Below are positions 8,216-16,116 of a stretch of DNA of 64,000 nt, piece after piece. The translations under genes were made by a program, and so were the position numbers. How positions within the stretch are numbered: position 1 is the stretch's first letter; each line of letters opens with the position of its first letter. The stretch is taken from the NCBI GenBank assembly GCA_964036045.1, contig OZ038392.1, forward strand, positions 29,461,755 to 29,525,754. The letters run 5' to 3'. The DNA is from Eutreptiella sp. 'Long Island Sound 2002'. Lineage: Eukaryota; Euglenozoa; Euglenophyceae; Eutreptiales; Eutreptiaceae. The notes below the pieces were generated by a model. The model saw nothing but the letters and a program-made list of their open reading frames with translations. It was not told the origin of the DNA and searched no databases.

Positions 8216-10294
8216 TCAGCTGTCCTTCCTCAACGGCATTTGGTGAAAGCCGTGACGGAGATCCAGCACAGAAAACAAACGACCTCTTGCCCTCTTGGCG
8301 ATTTCCTCCTCAATGAGGGGCAGGGGGTGTGAATCCGCCTTGGTTTCGGCGTTGAGGTTGCGAAAATCAACAACCATTCGCCAACCATCAATAGTGTTCT
8401 GGTCTGCAGGCGGCGGCTTCGGGACTGTGAAGGGTGCACAGCACCATTCGCTGGTCATACAACCCTCAAGCCAACCAAATTCCCTGAGATTTCTCTCGAT
8501 TATTTTTCTGAGTATCTCATGTTTGTGTCCATGGTTCTCATAAGGACGCTGTTTCTTCGCCTTGTAACCTTCACGAAGCTCGATGAAGGCTTCACCGAAC
8601 TGCCCACGGACAGGGGGGTCTTTGATCAACTTCCCCGAAAGGGTTGTGTCCTTCCGTTCCTCAAAAATCTTGTCTCTTTTCTTGGAACACAACTCAGTGT
8701 CCACCTGATCTCCAGGAATTACTGTCGAAAAAACTTTGGCGATTTCTTCGGCCTTGGCAGGAAGAATCTTCTTACGGATGTCCCTAAAAAAGTCCGTATC
8801 AACTGCCTCTTCAAGATAGGTGGGTCGAGTGTCGACATTCCAGAGATTCTCTTCGTGATCCAGCTCCTCGAAAGGATCTATGAAAGCTTCCACACGGGGT
8901 TTTTCATAAAAAACTCTGAATTTGCGGCGCGATTTAAAATTTTTCTTCGCCCGTGCACTGAAGATTCTTTTGGATGTAGATCGTATTGGGGAAGAGGGAG
9001 ACGAGGCGGATCCATTTGACGTTGGATCACCTTGGGCATCTGACGGACAAAAATCAGAAAAAATAGATTCATCATCAGTACCACGCTCAACCTCAGATTC
9101 AGACCCAACACAGGAATCAGTACTAGAATCAGCAGAATTAGAGTCAGAAAGCTTTCCATCCACCAGGAATGCGAGCGAACTCCAGGGCCGCTGTGGCAGG
9201 GGACCTGTGTCGTCCCTGGCATACAGCTTAATCTTCCTGGGAAGTTCGATGTAATCTACACAAATGTCTTGCAATTCCTGAAACCAAGGCTTGTCGTCCC
9301 ACAAGGGCACAACTAAAATCGCCTGGGTTTTATCTTGCTTGATTTTGTGGATGACCTGCTGGATTGAGTGAAACGGAGGATTAATCCATAACTTCTTGTC
9401 CCATTTATGGGTCCAAGCGTCGCGAAAGTGCTTGTCAAAGCGCTTGTTCTCGCGGTTAGCAAAGGCATCATACTGTGGCCAAAAGGAATGGTGTTCATAA
9501 AAATATTCACAAATTGTATCGCGCCATTTGTCGACAACTCTGTAGGATGAAGAGTGCCAGCGCGAAGGGCGTCGTGGCTGGGAGTCCCTACGAAGACATT
9601 CTAACTCTCGGGAGTAATCGGCACTCCCATTCACCTCTGCAATGGTGACATCTTCGCCAAACTTTGGTGTAACCTTTTGCTTCAAAAATTCTTCTGCACT
9701 TTTAAACCCTGCGTGCAAAAAACGAAATTCAGGACGCTCCAAGGGACCTGACTCCAGCAAAAAACAACGCCGATGACCTACGGGCGCCACCCTGTTCTTG
9801 CGAAGCCAAGGATGGCCCAAATAAAGGTCATACTTTATGTCGGCACGATAGAAGTAGTCATCCTTAAGGATAACTTCCTCCACATTGCCTTCTTCCCAAA
9901 GGTCTTGAGCGACCAAATGAGTGGATATATAACAACCGCGTTGCCCACCTGCGAGAGAATGTCCAGAAACTCCCTCGAGGGTAACAGGAAGAGGCGAATC
10001 AAACACGCAGTCGTCAGGCAAAAAAGAATTGGATTGTAGATTTACCTCCGATCCATTGTCACACAAACAAGTGGCGAGGTGGAAATTGCCCTTGCGATCA
10101 GAGACCCACATCTTTGTGACAAACTGACGGGCCCTGTGCTTGGACTGTACACCAACCTCGTCCACTACAACAGAAGGATCCGCTGCCGGATCCAGGGGAG
10201 AGGAGACAAGCGACCCTACATCAAGTAGTGGTCGAGAAGGAATCTGGGGATCATGCCTGAAATCGCCTGGGAAGGGGCGATTTTCGTGGCTCCC
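8216..10294 (-). CDS. pol: Element B pol, first part: protease-like, methyltransferase-like domain, RT N-terminus
   Basis: The frame opens directly after the gag TAG, so this is probably made by readthrough; the first Met is at 10165. Residues from that Met: about 25-135 are retropepsin-like, with CDNGSEVN (10049-10060) in place of the usual DTG/DSG and a late YLYLGHPWL-type flap/strand. About 208-338 is a Dam-like methyltransferase fold with YDAFANREN, WINPPF (NPPF at 9371-9382), ILVVPLWDDKPWF and AFLVDG. About 340-460 is an acidic/basic linker. From about 500 comes RT (MVVDFRNLN, FSVLDLRHGFHQMPL). A TGA at 8216-8218 interrupts RT; a C-to-T change in an Arg codon would explain it. Confidence 0.88.
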   Translation of the reverse strand, partial: GSHENRPFPGDFRHDPQIPSRPLLDVGSLVSSPLDPAADPSVVVDEVGVQSKHRARQFVTKMWVSDRKGNFHLATCLCDNGSEVNLQSNSFLPDDCVFDSPLPVTLEGVSGHSLAGGQRGCYISTHLVAQDLWEEGNVEEVILKDDYFYRADIKYDLYLGHPWLRKNRVAPVGHRRCFLLESGPLERPEFRFLHAGFKSAEEFLKQKVTPKFGEDVTIAEVNGSADYSRELECLRRDSQPRRPSRWHSSSYRVVDKWRDTICEYFYEHHSFWPQYDAFANRENKRFDKHFRDAWTHKWDKKLWINPPFHSIQQVIHKIKQDKTQAILVVPLWDDKPWFQELQDICVDYIELPRKIKLYARDDTGPLPQRPWSSLAFLVDGKLSDSNSADSSTDSCVGSESEVERGTDDESIFSDFCPSDAQGDPTSNGSASSPSSPIRSTSKRIFSARAKKNFKSRRKFRVFYEKPRVEAFIDPFEELDHEENLWNVDTRPTYLEEAVDTDFFRDIRKKILPAKAEEIAKVFSTVIPGDQVDTELCSKKRDKIFEERKDTTLSGKLIKDPPVRGQFGEAFIELREGYKAKKQRPYENHGHKHEILRKIIERNLREFGWLEGCMTSEWCCAPFTVPKPPPADQNTIDGWRMVVDFRNLNAETKADSHPLPLIEEEIAKRARGRLFSVLDLRHGFHQMPLRKDS

Positions 10295-10297
10295 CTA
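10259..10297 (-). promoter_or_regulatory. Candidate UAG readthrough signal at the B gag-pol junction
   Basis: Gag ends in a TAG (10297-10295) in the same frame as pol, with no other stop between. After a 9-base spacer (GGGAGCCAC) comes a hairpin: GAAAATCGCC (10285-10276) pairs with GGCGATTTC (10267-10259), nine base pairs with one bulged A and an 8-base loop. UAG followed by G and a structure 8 or more bases downstream is the arrangement used by gammaretroviruses for gag-pol readthrough. Function here is inferred. Confidence 0.6.
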
Positions 10298-13200
10298 GGC
10301 GTTCTGACCTCCAGTGACTGCGTTAACATTATGGACACAGCCTGATTCGTCGACCCACTCATCTTGGAGCGGATCATCTGCTGGATTCAAGGCATTTTCA
10401 ACGTAATCTCGATCCGCATCGGACACCTGATCTGCACCTGAGACCTGATCCACACGATGGTTGCCCTTTCCACGTCCACGGCCACGGCCGCCGGATGATG
10501 GGCCTCCACCGTCGCCACGCCCTCTGCCCTTACCAGAGAAAGGGGTCCCAGAAGGATTTCCCTTACCTTTGCCCTGGGATCCTAGAGCATTTTCTTTGTT
10601 TGCACCGGATTGAGGGGTTTGGCCTGGATTTCGATTTCCGCCTCCGGCGTTGCTATTGGGATTTTTCTGGCCGTTCGGCTGCCCACCGGAGCCGGATGGA
10701 GTCCGATTTCCTGTGCCTTGGGACCCGCCAGGGCCTCCAGGATTTTTGTTTCCACCGGAGGGGGTCGGATTCCCTTTTCCAGCCTTTCCACCATGCACCT
10801 GTCTGTCATTCCTGTCTGAATTCTGCGGATTACTGATATTTTCACCAATCACCTTGTGATTGTAAGGAGACCATCGGTGATTATCAGTAGAATGCGTCTT
10901 AGCTCGGTTCGTAGAACCTAAAAGAAGGCAGATGCTACAGTGTTGCTGAACATTCCGGGTGTCATTCACCTTTTTGTTGCCCTTTTGGGCCCCATTTTGG
11001 GTGTTTTGCTGGGTATTCTTGTTTCCCCCAAGACCCTCATGGAAATTCTGATTGGCGGCGTCGGCGAGCCGCTCAACCTCCTCCCAGAGTTCCTTCGGGG
11101 TGAACGAAAACACCCAGTTTTTGGCCTTCAGGCGATGGCCATGGAAGCTTACTCCCCTGTTGAGGACTTGGACAAACAAGTCCCGATCCTCGTGTTCATG
11201 AAACTTGATTTTCCACGTCTCCTCAGTGAATTTCACCTTGGAGAAAGACGTGGGGGAGCACTTTTGAAGTGCCTCCCTGACGGAAAACTTATTGGCAGAG
11301 GCATCGAAGCCTTCCACCTCCGCCCACCAGGTCTTGACCTTTTCTTCGGACTGTTTGTTCCGAAGGGTGGCGGCCGTTTCTGAGGGGATCTTGTCAAAAA
11401 TCAGACTTTTCAGCTCGGCTCTAGAAAATTTTTCGCCTGAATGTTCAGCTTCTTCCACTAAATTCCAGAAGCGCTGTTTCTTGTCTTGCACTTCGTGCAA
11501 GATAAATCGCGAGAATGAAGGAAAATTCTTCAACATTTGGTGGTAGTGGTCCTCTGGCAGCCGGGATTCACGTACCTCCAACTGTTCCCACACCTCATCA
11601 AAGGTAAGGGGGGAACTTGTATCCTCACGATCACTCCAAGTCCTGAGCCAAGTGTTGGCCGGCGCTCCCTCAAGGCAGTCCAAGAGGGCCATCAGGAACT
11701 GATCATCTTGGAGTTTTTGAGTCTTAACCCACAGTTTAAATTCCCGTTGGAACTGAGGCCAACGTCGGGGGTTCCCATTATACTTCGGTTGCTTGGCAAC
11801 CTGACGAAGTCGCAAGGAAGTAGGATTAAGAAGCGAATCCAGCCCAACACCGGCCGTAATGGCAGACACCTTGGCGGCATCATTCGCCACACCAGCTCCG
11901 GCGAGGGTCTGGGCGAGCAACAGCTGGGCTAAGGTATTGGAATCAGCAGCAGGAGGGGCAGTACGGGAGGCAGTTCGCTTGGCATTCTGAGCCTCAGTCC
12001 TAGCCTTCGCCGTCCTACTCTCAGAACGAGAGATTTTAACCCTTTCCTTTAGCTTGGTCCTGCTGATCCTTGCATCCGTGGTCCTGGAGTCCACCAAAGC
12101 AGCGATTGAAAAAATTTCTGTCGCCTCCTCCGACGGCTCTGTTGCTTGTTCCACCGATGAGGCGCCCTCAGACCGCATGTGCGTCTTGAAAAGATCTTTT
12201 ATTCCCAGCGTTTGAATGATGAGGTGCATTTGATCTTTGAGCAATTGAAGCTCAGAATCTCGCTGGAATCTGCAGGAGCAGTCGGCAGGACAGTACATAC
12301 CGTGTCCTGAAGGGCCTGAGCAGGCTGTCAGACCGCTGATCTCGGTGGTCCGCAGCCAGGAGTCCACTTGGGGAGCTCCTTCAGCCCTGATTTCCAGGCT
12401 TGCCTGCCTGGCCGCCTCTAAAATTCCTTCCTCAACCGCGGCGGCTAGATCGTCGCGGATGGAAACAGGGGGATGAGGGGCGGAGGGCCCGGGAACAGGT
12501 GCCGTGCCCTTCTCCTTCGGGAAGGGGCTTGCCTCCCAGATCTGCAAAAAAATGGCAAAAGTGTCATCTTCTTGAGAACGCCACCACATCCTGGTATTAA
12601 TTTCGTCCTGAAGGAGGAAAAAATTTTCCGTTAAAAAATCAGAGGCGATTCTTTCTTGTTCGATCAGCTTAGACGAGGCTAAGAGACAAAGGGCCTCAAG
12701 GGCCTCAAGGTTACGGGTCACTTCTGGGGACAAATGGTCGCCCCAGTGTGCCCAAGAGGCTGGTCGATTATAGCTAGGTACCTCACCTGGACCACCCATC
12801 TCAATGTCGTTCAAATCGACATCCGTGGTCTCGAATGTTGGACATCCGTAAGGAATGTTGGTACCTGCCAGCTCCGTAAGGTCTACCGGAGCGTTGCCAT
12901 CGTCGTAGGCCGGCGGATTCCAGCTGCTCGATGGCCAATTTCGACTGGGATCATAATGGTAATCTGGGCCTCCACAGCTGCTGATGTGCGCCCTTCTTGG
13001 GCAGCTTGGGCTTGCGCAAGGCATTCCTCTCAAGGCCTCGTTCGCGCAGCACCATGGCAGCGTAATCGTTACTTCTCCAGAAGCGGCGGGGTCTACGGGG
13101 CCGTACTGGGGAGCGGGCTGTGGACTGAAGGGCTGTGAAGCAACATTCAGGTAGCCTCTGCTACCATGAAAGTGCTGCCCTGGGTCGTTGATGGTGCCAG

Positions 13201-13330
13201 AGGGCTCAGGGCCGGCAAGACCAGTGGGGCAGGCACGCGAGGAGTCGACCTGAACGCTGCTGTTGGGGGCAGAACCGGATACACGGACACCAACGGAGGC
13301 GAGAGCAGCAACAACGGAAGCAAGATCCAT
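10295..13330 (-). CDS. gag: Element B gag
   Basis: A 1,011-aa capsid/nucleocapsid precursor. The first ATG (13330) lies inside the 5' LTR, so the first 55 or so codons are LTR-encoded and the primer-binding site is translated within gag. About residues 340-375 hold a Cys cluster (YCPADCSCRF) followed by a short helical stretch. About 480-690 is a capsid-like region (PKYNGNPRRWPQFQREFKLW and following helices). A CSIC...H...H segment near 835 could be a degenerate zinc knuckle. The C-terminus is Gly/Asn/Lys/Arg-rich (RGRGRGKG), fitting RNA binding. A start downstream of the primer-binding site is possible; I chose the LTR ATG because a TATA-like box sits about 94 bp upstream of it. Confidence 0.85.
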   Translation of the reverse strand: MDLASVVAALASVGVRVSGSAPNSSVQVDSSRACPTGLAGPEPSGTINDPGQHFHGSRGYLNVASQPFSPQPAPQYGPVDPAASGEVTITLPWCCANEALRGMPCASPSCPRRAHISSCGGPDYHYDPSRNWPSSSWNPPAYDDGNAPVDLTELAGTNIPYGCPTFETTDVDLNDIEMGGPGEVPSYNRPASWAHWGDHLSPEVTRNLEALEALCLLASSKLIEQERIASDFLTENFFLLQDEINTRMWWRSQEDDTFAIFLQIWEASPFPKEKGTAPVPGPSAPHPPVSIRDDLAAAVEEGILEAARQASLEIRAEGAPQVDSWLRTTEISGLTACSGPSGHGMYCPADCSCRFQRDSELQLLKDQMHLIIQTLGIKDLFKTHMRSEGASSVEQATEPSEEATEIFSIAALVDSRTTDARISRTKLKERVKISRSESRTAKARTEAQNAKRTASRTAPPAADSNTLAQLLLAQTLAGAGVANDAAKVSAITAGVGLDSLLNPTSLRLRQVAKQPKYNGNPRRWPQFQREFKLWVKTQKLQDDQFLMALLDCLEGAPANTWLRTWSDREDTSSPLTFDEVWEQLEVRESRLPEDHYHQMLKNFPSFSRFILHEVQDKKQRFWNLVEEAEHSGEKFSRAELKSLIFDKIPSETAATLRNKQSEEKVKTWWAEVEGFDASANKFSVREALQKCSPTSFSKVKFTEETWKIKFHEHEDRDLFVQVLNRGVSFHGHRLKAKNWVFSFTPKELWEEVERLADAANQNFHEGLGGNKNTQQNTQNGAQKGNKKVNDTRNVQQHCSICLLLGSTNRAKTHSTDNHRWSPYNHKVIGENISNPQNSDRNDRQVHGGKAGKGNPTPSGGNKNPGGPGGSQGTGNRTPSGSGGQPNGQKNPNSNAGGGNRNPGQTPQSGANKENALGSQGKGKGNPSGTPFSGKGRGRGDGGGPSSGGRGRGRGKGNHRVDQVSGADQVSDADRDYVENALNPADDPLQDEWVDESGCVHNVNAVTGGQNA
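13155..13166 (-). other. Primer-binding site of element B (initiator Met tRNA)
   Basis: Minus strand TGGTAGCAGAGG directly follows the LTR end ...CTTTCA. It is the complement of the 3' end (CCTCTGCTACCA) of animal-type initiator methionine tRNA. It codes for part of gag. Confidence 0.9.
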
Positions 13331-13699
13331 GCTGATTGTTATCCGGCAAAAAATCCCAGTCTATGAAGAAAATTGATGCGGATTATCCTAAGTACATCTG
13401 AGTGTCCATATCTGTCTGAAAAGATTTATATAAATCCGATTGTGAAAAAATATTTGGCTGATTTGGCTTCGGGCGCGCATCAGCGGCAATTGGCGATTCC
13501 AGGTAAATGATCGGAACGCGACGGATTTACGATGAATGGACCGCAGAATCAGATCCGGCACATCAGAAATATATAGGTCTGATCCTGAGACTGAGCTGCG
13601 GGGCGGCGATTCCGCCGAAGCAGAGAAAATGGCCAAAATGTAGGCAATCTGGGGCAGATCTGAGAAAATCTGAGCAGATGGGGGTTAGCCGCACTTACA
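13167..13699 (-). repeat. 5' LTR of element B
   Basis: 533 bp, TG...CA termini, partner of 2720-3252. It holds TATA-like motifs at 13424-13435 and near 13566-13577 (both read on the minus strand) and the gag ATG at 13330, so transcription probably starts between about 13400 and 13340 and the 5' end of the mRNA is LTR-derived coding sequence. Confidence 0.95.
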
Positions 13700-13704
13700 A
13701 TTGC
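13700..13704. repeat. Target-site duplication of B, right copy
   Basis: ATTGC, identical to 2715-2719. Confidence 0.9.
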
Positions 13705-14084
13705 TCCGCCCTGGCCCTTGGTCAGGACGTATACTAAAACGCTGTTTATACGGCGATAGCCGTCCGCATTAGAGCGCTCGACTGTACCCTAGTGGGCAAG
13801 CACATGTGCTCTAGGGGGGGAGTCCTGCGTTCAATTCCCACTACCCCCAAACTTTTTCCAAAAGTTTTCGTCGCACGCCGGCGACTTTTGAGGAATGCCC
13901 CATCGAAGGGACATCATTCACGGTACATTACACTGTTTTTCAAGGGTACCTACAGTGTGATAGGCTTCTATGAAGTGATGAGGATGTTTTTGGTGAGTTT
14001 AATGCATTTTTTTGAGGTAATTTTGGGAATATTTGAGCCTTTTTCCTTGGTCCTACTAGCTTAGCTAACTAGTACTCCAGGGGG
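13705..14084 (+). other. Continuation of the A-family 3' region to the right of B
   Basis: Joining 2714 to 13705 restores the sequence interrupted by B. No gene is seen. A tRNA-like module lies at about 13770-13850 (A-box-like CCTAGTGGGCAAGC, B-box-like GCGTTCAATTCCC, then a T-run). The region ends in a purine tract (CCAGGGGGGAG) just before the LTR-like block at 14088, resembling the tract before 63674. Confidence 0.5.
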
Positions 14085-14849
14085 GAGTAAGAAAAAGTCA
14101 CTGCCATGTCTTTCTTGGAGGGCTTGATCCAGGCTAAGCCCCCTTTAAAACCCTTTGTTGATGCTAAGACAAACTGAAGTGTTTTTATCTCTCTTTTGTT
14201 GCCTAAAGTACACTTTCTCAAAGTAACTAGGGTTGTGACCCTAGCCCCCCCATGAAGTTCACCCCTACCACTCAACTGAGCGGAGGTACCTTCCTTCATG
14301 GAGGACATACCAAAATAAATCAGGCATTTCATGCTTGTTGGCCTTGGAGGTTAAGCCTAGTGGTCTCCCACCCCGGGACCCCTATACTGAATGGTTTCTA
14401 CCACTTATTGTGGTCCTACTTTGTAACTGTTTCTGAATTCAGTTGCTTGGCCAAGTCATTTTCTGTGTGGTCCTGACATCCATGCCCCTCAGTCCTAACC
14501 AGCACCATTTCACCCAAAAGAGTGCACATGAAGTGCCTATTGCAACCTCTGAGGCAAGAGTCAGACCAATTTTCATTTAAAACCTTTTGTATTATCCATT
14601 TGTGATTGAATCTATGTGCATAAACCTGCTTTGTCTATCTGCAGCCCTTCTGTGTTACACTGGATTCCAAAACCAATCATTGATTCGATCCACATCCTCT
14701 TATTGCTCTACTTGCTGCTTTGGTTTGGGTTTTCAACTACAAAACCTGCAGGACATCATCAAAATATCTAGGGCATAAAGCAAGGACTTCTTTCTCCTGA
14801 GGCTGTAAAAGCCAAATTAGGTATCACTGAACCCTTAACCAAGCCGGCG
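14085..14849 (+). repeat. LTR-like block of an A-family element
   Basis: It starts GAGTAAGAAAAAGT, the same start as the C/E LTRs at 15220 and 63671, and follows a polypurine-like tract. The rest diverges from the C/E LTR, though a shared CTGCAGCCCTTC motif near 14640 and 15826 suggests relatedness. If it is the 3' LTR of A, the element would run from outside the window to here with B nested in it. The right boundary is not defined. Confidence 0.45.
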
Positions 14850-15219
14850 ATGGCCTCACCTTCTCCAGGTTTGACCTCACTCGCCGATGATCTCAAGAGA
14901 GCAAGGGTTTCCAGGCTACTAACCAAGGTCAGTTGCCCCAGTGCCTTTCACCCTCGTGCCCGAACAGTCCCCATCGCTGAGCTACACGATGTCCCAGTGA
15001 CTGAGGCCGAGAAGAGGCAACTAACGGCTTTGGCACCACTCGCTGGCAAGTTACCCCCCCCCTTCGGATCCAACCTCAGGGGGTGGGAAGAGTGGCAAAC
15101 CTATTGCCCAAGCGAACATCCAGCTAGAACTGCCGGAGTTCGATCCGAAAAATCTGCCAGAATGGGCAGAGGAGTTTGCTGAATTTCTTCTACTGACTGG
15201 CGAATCTCATGTGGATGTT
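14850..15219 (+). pseudogene. gag: Truncated gag fragment, A family
   Basis: It starts with an ATG and 60-70 codons in one frame (MASPSPGLTSLADDLKRARV). After a C9 run at 15054-15062 the homologous frame shifts. From 15079 it encodes QLELPEFDPKNLPEWAEEF, clearly related to VVNLPEFTGKDLSEFAENF in the C gag. It is cut at 15219 by the 5' LTR of element C/E, so it is a dead remnant. Confidence 0.65.
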
Positions 15220-15222
15220 GAG

Positions 15223-16014
15223 TAAGAAAAAGTGCTTTTCCAATGCCTTGAGGCATACTCTAGTTGTATTAGAGATGCATTAAGCACTCTAGCATTTTTA
15301 TCTTAGTATTGGCCTAACCAAAATGGGTGAAAACACATTTTGACTTATGGAACCAAACACTAAATCAGGATATGGAGTGGACCCCTTAATCCCCTATCAA
15401 TGTGAGGCTATTCATCTTTTCCAGAGTTGACTGAGAACTGACATATCCAGGGCAGAGCCTATGAATTTATCTATGTTTTCTCATGAATTCTTAGCTATCC
15501 TAGTGGTATGCACCCTAGGGGGCTGGGGCACCTCTTTTTGAGAGGTCCTGGGTTCAATTCCCGGTCAGCCTAGCTAAGTAGGAAGATCCCATGTGACATG
15601 GCAGTGACCTCATCGCCACATGCCCTGCCACCTCAGCAGCTATGGGACCCAAAAACAACGAGTGCACATCTCAAGATGGCACTGTGGAAGAGAGTGAGCC
15701 CTTGGGGCAGTTTTCGGAATCAGTTTTTCTCAAACATGTAAAATATTTCATCCTGAGTTGCATTGTATGCTAATTGCTGTGGTCTATTGTTGATAGTTTT
15801 CTTTATCTAACTCTTTGTGACTGCAGCCCTTCATGCTTTGATCCTGATTGTCTTCTACTTGCTGATCTCTGGCTCTGGGATATCCTGGATTGGTTGTATT
15901 TCAGCAATAAAACATTTTCCTCATCAAAAACAAGCAGCAGGAAACCCTACACCAGCAGCAAGCAGCAGGAGAGGCACAACAAACACACAGTGTTGAAATC
16001 ACTATAAAACGTTC
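15223..16014 (+). repeat. 5' LTR of element C/E
   Basis: Starts TAAGAAAAAGTGC after GAG and ends before the primer-binding-like site at 16015, about 792 bp. It is shared with 63674-64000 as far as the window allows. The termini are not the usual TG...CA, so the exact ends are provisional. Confidence 0.75.
15489..15576 (+). other. tRNA-like module within the C/E LTR
   Basis: TTAGCTA and TAGCTAA are perfect 7-base inverted ends. Between them are an A-box-like CCTAGTGGTATGC, an anticodon-arm-like hairpin ACCTC-TTTTTGA-GAGGT (anticodon position TTT) and a T-arm CTGGG-TTCAATT-CCCGG. Six extra bases separate the T-arm from the inverted end, so it is not a canonical tRNA. It is partly repeated at 63940-64000. 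Confidence 0.5.
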
Positions 16015-16028
16015 TGGTAGCAAGAGGC
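16015..16028 (+). other. Primer-binding-like site of element C/E
   Basis: TGGTAGCA then AGAGG. It matches the initiator-Met site used by B and D except for one inserted A. Position between LTR and gag is right. Confidence 0.5.
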
Positions 16029-16116
16029 AGACTGTCTCTGCGTACCGGCAGCAACCCCGTGCCGTACATCCAGTGCGCCGAGATCAGTCATATATAAGCA
16101 AGAAGGGCGAACGAAT

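Larger units (their letters stand above)
2720..13699 (-). mobile_element. Element B: full-length chromodomain Ty3/gypsy LTR retrotransposon
   Basis: A complete element read on the minus strand. LTRs of 533 bp lie at 13167-13699 (5') and 2720-3252 (3'), each starting TGTAAGTGC and ending CTTTCA. They differ at about five positions by eye (about 99% identity), so the insertion is recent. A perfect 5-bp target duplication ATTGC flanks it at 2715-2719 and 13700-13704. A primer-binding site abuts the 5' LTR and a polypurine tract abuts the 3' LTR. Order inside: gag, protease, methyltransferase-like domain, RT, RNase H, integrase, chromodomain, then a 1.85-kb 3' region. The entire coding frame is one phase, broken by a TAG (gag/pol boundary) and one TGA inside RT, so this copy is probably defective unless the TGA is tolerated. 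Confidence 0.95.

Noticed and set aside
14850-15182. Single intact 110-aa protein
   Set aside because: The gag homology switches frame after the C9 run, so this is a broken gag fragment.
15489-15576. Genuine tRNA-Lys(UUU) gene
   Set aside because: Six extra bases between T-arm and acceptor-like end; the acceptor does not stack properly, and it is part of an LTR.
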